This document shows, in pieces, positions 60,486-64,000 of a stretch of DNA of 64,000 bases. The stretch comes from Mycolicibacterium moriokaense (GTDB lineage Bacteria > Actinomycetota > Actinomycetes > Mycobacteriales > Mycobacteriaceae). Position numbers and translations under genes: made by a program. The stretch spans positions 413,543 to 477,542 of the forward strand of contig NZ_QQBJ01000005.1 in the NCBI RefSeq assembly GCF_003347205.1, read 5' to 3'. Position 1 is the first letter of the stretch. Each line of letters begins with the position of its first letter. The notes beneath the pieces are model-generated. The model was not told where the DNA came from and searched no databases. It saw nothing but the letters and a program-made list of their open reading frames with translations.

Positions 60486-61762
60486 TGGTCACCCCTGGTG
60501 TTGCGCCGCCGGCCCTCGACGTCGACCTGGCTACCCCGGATCCCGTGCCCGAGGAGGCGATCGAAGAGGCAGTGCGGATCATGCGCTCCGGCAAGTTGTT
60601 TCGCTACGGCGAGAGCAACGCGAGTGCCTCCGCCGCCGCGGCGCTGGAAGCTGAGTTCGCCGGGTTGTTGGGCCGGCGCTACGCCGTGGGCGTCAACTCG
60701 TGTGGGTCTGCGCTGTTTCTGGCGTTGCACTGCCTGGGTGTCGGATTCGGCGACGTCGTACTGATGAACGCATGGACGCTGGCCCCGGTCGCCGGCGCGG
60801 TGCAACACGTCGGTGGGCGATCGGTGTTGATCGAGACCACCGAGGATCTGACCGTCGACCTCGACGACCTAGACGCCGCCGCGGCCCGCCACCCGGGCAG
60901 CGTCCTGCTGCTGTCCCACATGCGCGGCCACCTCGCCGACCTCGATGCCGTTGTGCAGATCTGCGATTCGCACGGCCTGAGGTTGATCGAGGATTGCGCG
61001 CACTCTCTGGGGGCGACCTGGGCGGGTCGACCCACCGGCACATTCGGGGCCGTCGGGTGCTTCAGCACCCAGGGCTACAAACATCTCAACTCCGGCGAGG
61101 GCGGACTGCTTGTCACCGACGACGACGATGTCGCCGCCCGCGCAGTTCTCGCATCGGGAAGCTACATGCTCTACGGACAGCACACCTCGCGGCCCGCTAT
61201 GGAGCACGTCGCGCGCTTCGCCGACCTGGAGCCCAACCACAGCATGCGGATGACCAACCTCACCGCCGCACTGCTGAGGCCGCAACTTCGGTCGCTTCCG
61301 CAACGGATCAATGGCTGGAACGAGCGGTACAACCGGCTCGCCGCCGGACTGCGCCGGCTGCCCGGGGTGCGCCTGCCGCACCGGCCGGGCAACGAGGGCT
61401 TCGTCGGCAGTTCACTGCAGTTCTTCGTCGACGACTTGTCACCTGAGAGCGCAAGCAGATTCTGTGCGCTGGCCGATGAATTGGGCGTGCACGTCAAGTG
61501 GTTCGGCGCGTCGTTCCCGGTCGCCTTCACGAGCGACTACCGCAGTTGGGCTTATGCCGAACGTCCCGAATTGCCCAGCACGGACCGCGTTTTGAGCAGG
61601 CTCTTCGACATTCGTGTTCCACTAGCTCTGCCTGTCGGTCGCTGCGCAGACGTCGTCGCGATTCTTGCCCACGCGCTGGCGACGGCTCGAGATCAGGACC
61701 CGGGTGAGGCGCCACCCGATACCGTCGCCGCCAGCCGAGCGAAAGGAGGGCCGTCGCGATGA
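60485..61762 (+). CDS. DegT/DnrJ/EryC1 family PLP aminotransferase
   Basis: A 425-residue fold-type I aminotransferase. The PLP lysine is K199 in CFSTQGYKHLNSGEGG, with Asp170 in LIEDCAHSLG for the ring nitrogen and the AVGVNSCGSALFLALHCLGV binding loop near 67-86. Family members aminate keto sugars or act on small keto substrates. The start ATG 60485 overlaps the previous stop. The C-terminus overlaps the next gene by four bases (ATGA at 61759-61762). Position suggests the amino donor step of the same pathway. Confidence 0.88.
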   Translation: MVTPGVAPPALDVDLATPDPVPEEAIEEAVRIMRSGKLFRYGESNASASAAAALEAEFAGLLGRRYAVGVNSCGSALFLALHCLGVGFGDVVLMNAWTLAPVAGAVQHVGGRSVLIETTEDLTVDLDDLDAAAARHPGSVLLLSHMRGHLADLDAVVQICDSHGLRLIEDCAHSLGATWAGRPTGTFGAVGCFSTQGYKHLNSGEGGLLVTDDDDVAARAVLASGSYMLYGQHTSRPAMEHVARFADLEPNHSMRMTNLTAALLRPQLRSLPQRINGWNERYNRLAAGLRRLPGVRLPHRPGNEGFVGSSLQFFVDDLSPESASRFCALADELGVHVKWFGASFPVAFTSDYRSWAYAERPELPSTDRVLSRLFDIRVPLALPVGRCADVVAILAHALATARDQDPGEAPPDTVAASRAKGGPSR

Positions 61763-63105
61763 CCGCCGTCTACCTGAAGAGCGCACCGCAGGCAGCCGCC
61801 CAGCACGACGCGAGCACCGCGAAGACGGTCGCCGACATTCTCGCCGACATCGAGGCCGGCGGTGAGGCCGCGGTGCGCCGCTGGTCCGACTCGCTCGATT
61901 CCTGGTGTCCGGCTTCGTTTCTGGTGAGCCGCGACGAGGTCGAGAGGGCAGCCGCGGCGGTGCCCGCCGCGATCCGCGCCGACATCGACTTCTCACTCGA
62001 GCAGGTGCGGACGTTCGCGGCTGCGCAGCGCGCCAGCATGACCGATCTGGAGATCGAGTTGTCGCCCGGGGTGATCGCCGGCCATCGCAACGTGCCCGTC
62101 GACGTGGCGGGATGCTATGTGCCCGGCGGACGCTACAGCCACGTCGCGTCGGCGGCGATGAGCATCGGCACCGCCAAGACTGCCGGCGTGCCGTTCGTGG
62201 TCGCCTGCTCGCCGCCGCGGCCCGTTGCCGACGGGAACAGCCATGGCGATGGCCCGCGCGGCATCCACCCGGCAACGGTCTATGCGATGGACCGTGCCGG
62301 CGCCGATGCCATCTTGTGCCTGGGAGGGGTTCAGGCCATCGCGACGATGGCGTTCGGGTTGTACACCGGACGGGCCGCCGACGTGTTGGCCGGGCCGGGG
62401 AACCGCTTCGTCGCCGAGGCCAAGAGACTGCTCTTCGGCCGGGTGGGCATCGACGTCTTCGCCGGCCCCACCGAGGCGCTGATCATCGCCGACGAGACCG
62501 CCGACCCGTGGCTCATCGCCGTCGACCTGGTCAGCCAGGCCGAGCACGGCCCGGACTCCCCGACCGTCGTGATCACCACGTCGAGAACCGTTGGTGAGGA
62601 GGTGCTGCGGTTGGTCCCCGAGGCCTTGTCAGGCCTCCCGAGCGAGGAGACTGCTTCGGCCGCCTGGACGAACTGCGGTGAGGTCGCGGTGGTGGACACG
62701 CGTGAGGAGGCGGCGTCTTTGTCGGACCGGTACGGCTCCGAGCACGTCGAGGTGCACGCCGCTGATCTCGCGTGGTGGCATGACAACCTGCGCAACTACG
62801 GCACCTTGTTCCTCGGTGAGGAGACGACGGTGACCTACGGCGACAAGTCATCGGGTCCCAACCACATCCTTCCCACCCGTGGTGCGTCCCGGTACACGGG
62901 CGGACTGTGGGTCGGCAAGTTCCTCAAGACCCTTTCGTTTCAGTCCATGACTCGGGAAGCCAGCCGTGCCGTCGGTCAGGTCGCCGCCCGCGTCTCCCGG
63001 ATCGAGGGCATGGAGGGACACGCCCGCAGCGCCGACGTCCGGATCGCGAAGTACTTTCCGGGAGAACGAGTGAACCTCGTGCCGGACGAGTCCGCCCACG
63101 GTTGA
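61759..63105 (+). CDS. histidinol-dehydrogenase-family enzyme, HpsN-like
   Basis: A 448-residue protein of the HisD family, which carries out NAD-dependent two-step alcohol to acid oxidations. The NAD and metal motifs are NVPVDVAGCYVPGGRYSHVA, ADVLAGPGNRFVAEAKRLLF, GIDVFAGPTEALIIADETA, SQAEHGPDSP (zinc Gln/His), SEHVEV (catalytic Glu/His pair) and SSGPNHILPTRG. The order outside any histidine operon and next to a TauA-like protein suggests HpsN (sulfopropanediol 3-dehydrogenase) or a similar sulfonate alcohol dehydrogenase. The start ATG overlaps the aminotransferase stop. Histidinol dehydrogenase itself is the main alternative. Confidence 0.85.
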   Translation: MTAVYLKSAPQAAAQHDASTAKTVADILADIEAGGEAAVRRWSDSLDSWCPASFLVSRDEVERAAAAVPAAIRADIDFSLEQVRTFAAAQRASMTDLEIELSPGVIAGHRNVPVDVAGCYVPGGRYSHVASAAMSIGTAKTAGVPFVVACSPPRPVADGNSHGDGPRGIHPATVYAMDRAGADAILCLGGVQAIATMAFGLYTGRAADVLAGPGNRFVAEAKRLLFGRVGIDVFAGPTEALIIADETADPWLIAVDLVSQAEHGPDSPTVVITTSRTVGEEVLRLVPEALSGLPSEETASAAWTNCGEVAVVDTREEAASLSDRYGSEHVEVHAADLAWWHDNLRNYGTLFLGEETTVTYGDKSSGPNHILPTRGASRYTGGLWVGKFLKTLSFQSMTREASRAVGQVAARVSRIEGMEGHARSADVRIAKYFPGERVNLVPDESAHG

Positions 63106-63118
63106 CCGTCAGTGGGTT

Positions 63119-63784
63119 CTAGCCGCCGATGAAGGTGGCAATGTCGCTCAGCGGTGCCCGCTCGTTGCGGACGAACGCCACGGTGCGGTCTTCGTAGCCG
63201 ATCGACATGCCGCAGAAGAGCATGAGATCGTCTGGGGGCGAAACGATGTCCGCGACGGTCTTGCGCACCTGCGACCACGCCATCTGGGGGCAGCTGTGCA
63301 AACCTTCAGCGCGCAGCAGCAGCATGACGGTCTGCAGGTACATGCCGAGGTCTGACCATTGGGGCAGGCCCAGTCCGCGGTCGATGTAGCAGAACAGAGC
63401 GACGGGCGCGCCGAAGCAATCCCAATTCGCAATGGCTGCCCTTGTCCGAGCCTCCCAGTCCTCCCGCACGATGCCGAGTGCGCCGTAGCGATCCCTGCCA
63501 AATGCGGACCGCCGTTCGTCGTACGGGGACTTCATGTCGGGCGGGTACATCACGTACTCCCGCTCATCCCACGGGTCCCGGGCAGCAACGCGCTCGGTGG
63601 CGAGCTTCTTGAGTTGTGCCAGTGGTTCGCCGGTCACCACATAGATGTTCCATGGCTGAATGTTCGAACCGGACGGCGCGTTTCCCGCGGCGGTCAACAC
63701 GCGCTCCAGGACCTCTCTGGCAACGGGCTCATCGGTGAATCCGCGTACCGCCCGGCGAGTCATCACTGCTTCATAAACGTCCAT
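63119..63784 (-). CDS. nitroreductase family NAD(P)H:FMN oxidoreductase
   Basis: A 221-residue FMN flavoprotein. It begins MDVYEAVMTRRAVRGFTDEP, with ERVLTAAGNAPSGSNIQPWN (FMN phosphate and isoalloxazine contacts) and YLQTVMLLLRAEGLHSCPQM and ends with LMLFCGMSIGYEDRTVAFVR, all standard. It would reduce nitro compounds, quinones or flavin. The ATG at 63784 is the true start; the open frame continues 71 codons upstream only by reading through the IS-like end. It is convergent with the HpsN-like gene and may belong functionally to the same block. Confidence 0.9.
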   Translation of the reverse strand: MDVYEAVMTRRAVRGFTDEPVAREVLERVLTAAGNAPSGSNIQPWNIYVVTGEPLAQLKKLATERVAARDPWDEREYVMYPPDMKSPYDERRSAFGRDRYGALGIVREDWEARTRAAIANWDCFGAPVALFCYIDRGLGLPQWSDLGMYLQTVMLLLRAEGLHSCPQMAWSQVRKTVADIVSPPDDLMLFCGMSIGYEDRTVAFVRNERAPLSDIATFIGG

Positions 63785-63921
63785 GTATTCAGCATCAAGG
63801 CCCCGGCCGTCATGCGAACCCTTGGAAGTCCGTAGTTCGTCGCCGGAAAGCCACGGGGTTTCCCCTCCGCGGCTATTCCGATGTCCTGAGACATCACACA
63901 TCACAAAAGTGCCCCCGGCAG

Positions 63922-64000
63922 TGTGTGATTCCACGACATAGTTGGCAGCTGTCTCGCGACATAGTTGACACCTCGTTTGAGCGTGGAGGTCGGCCATGTC
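63922..64000 (+). mobile_element. left end of an IS481-type insertion sequence
   Basis: A terminal-looking sequence starts at about 63922-63924 (TGTGTGATTCC) and carries two direct copies of CGACATAGTTG(G/A)CA (63934-63947 and 63957-63970) 23 bases apart. It is followed by GGAGGT at 63985-63990 and ATGTC at 63996, a ribosome site and start consistent with a transposase beginning Met-Ser, as IS481 transposases often do. The rest lies beyond the window. The family call is from memory of such ends. Confidence 0.55.

Noticed and set aside
63785-63997. A 71-residue N-terminal extension of the nitroreductase
   Set aside because: It reads through the IS-like end and lacks similarity; the family start MDVYEAV is at 63784.

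Overview
The window is a GC-rich actinobacterial chromosome segment that reads as a fast-growing, non-tuberculous mycobacterium (Mycolicibacterium-like). The evidence is a run of genes in the order known from the Mycobacterium tuberculosis Rv0889c-Rv0914c region: citA, gltA2, an Rv0897c-like FAD oxidoreductase, DUF2630, arfABC, prrBA, accD3/echA6, Rv0906-, Rv0907-, ctpE-, Rv0909/Rv0910-, Rv0911-, Rv0912-, Rv0913c- and Rv0914c-like genes. Many starts are GTG, ATGA/GTGA stop-start overlaps are frequent, and several genes have a TAnnnT -10 element 6-8 bases before the start codon (leaderless signals). Gene names compared with M. tuberculosis are from memory, not from a search.

Layout. 1-8.4 kb: central metabolism and exporters (VOC protein, mycothiol/maleylpyruvate-isomerase-like protein, citrate synthase 2, pyridoxamine 5'-phosphate oxidase, MFS, TetR, the main citrate synthase gltA2, a DHA2-type MFS pump with its MarR regulator). 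8.4-11.6 kb: a 1046-residue cyclase-ATPase regulator. 11.6-18.2 kb: carotenoid-type oxidoreductase, DUF2630, FKBP isomerase, the arfABC channel operon and the PrrAB two-component system. 18.3-30.3 kb: accessory block with a phospholipase D-like protein, a split chromate transporter, three ABC exporter half-transporters, two flavoproteins, a TetR with clear operators and two small membrane proteins.

30.3-47.8 kb: lipid and envelope genes (accD3/echA6 on a back-to-back promoter, metallo-beta-lactamase-fold lipid hydrolase, serine hydrolase lipoprotein, amino-acid permease, CtpE calcium ATPase, Rv0909/Rv0910 toxin-antitoxin, an ERG2/sigma-1-receptor-like protein divergent from a cyclopropane synthase-like methyltransferase, amidohydrolase, an AraC remnant, a double-VOC protein, a two-RCK potassium channel, BKACE, cupin, membrane protein, GNAT). 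47.8-57.2 kb: a second large cyclase-ATPase-LuxR regulator, an hsp20 gene under a CIRCE (HrcA) operator, a tightly packed thiolase-carotenoid oxygenase-double HxlR operon, a GAF-ANTAR RNA-binding regulator and a DUF1232 protein.

57.2-64.0 kb: the most unusual block. A GntR regulator with its own operator leads a five-gene, translationally coupled run: TauA-like lipoprotein, threonine/cysteate-synthase-like PLP enzyme, DegT/DnrJ aminotransferase and a histidinol-dehydrogenase/HpsN-like enzyme. A nitroreductase lies convergent to it, and the window ends in what looks like the left end of an IS481-type insertion sequence. I infer a sulfonate-related pathway, but the substrate is not proven by sequence. 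No tRNA, rRNA or CRISPR array was seen, and no gene-free stretch exceeds 300 bases.
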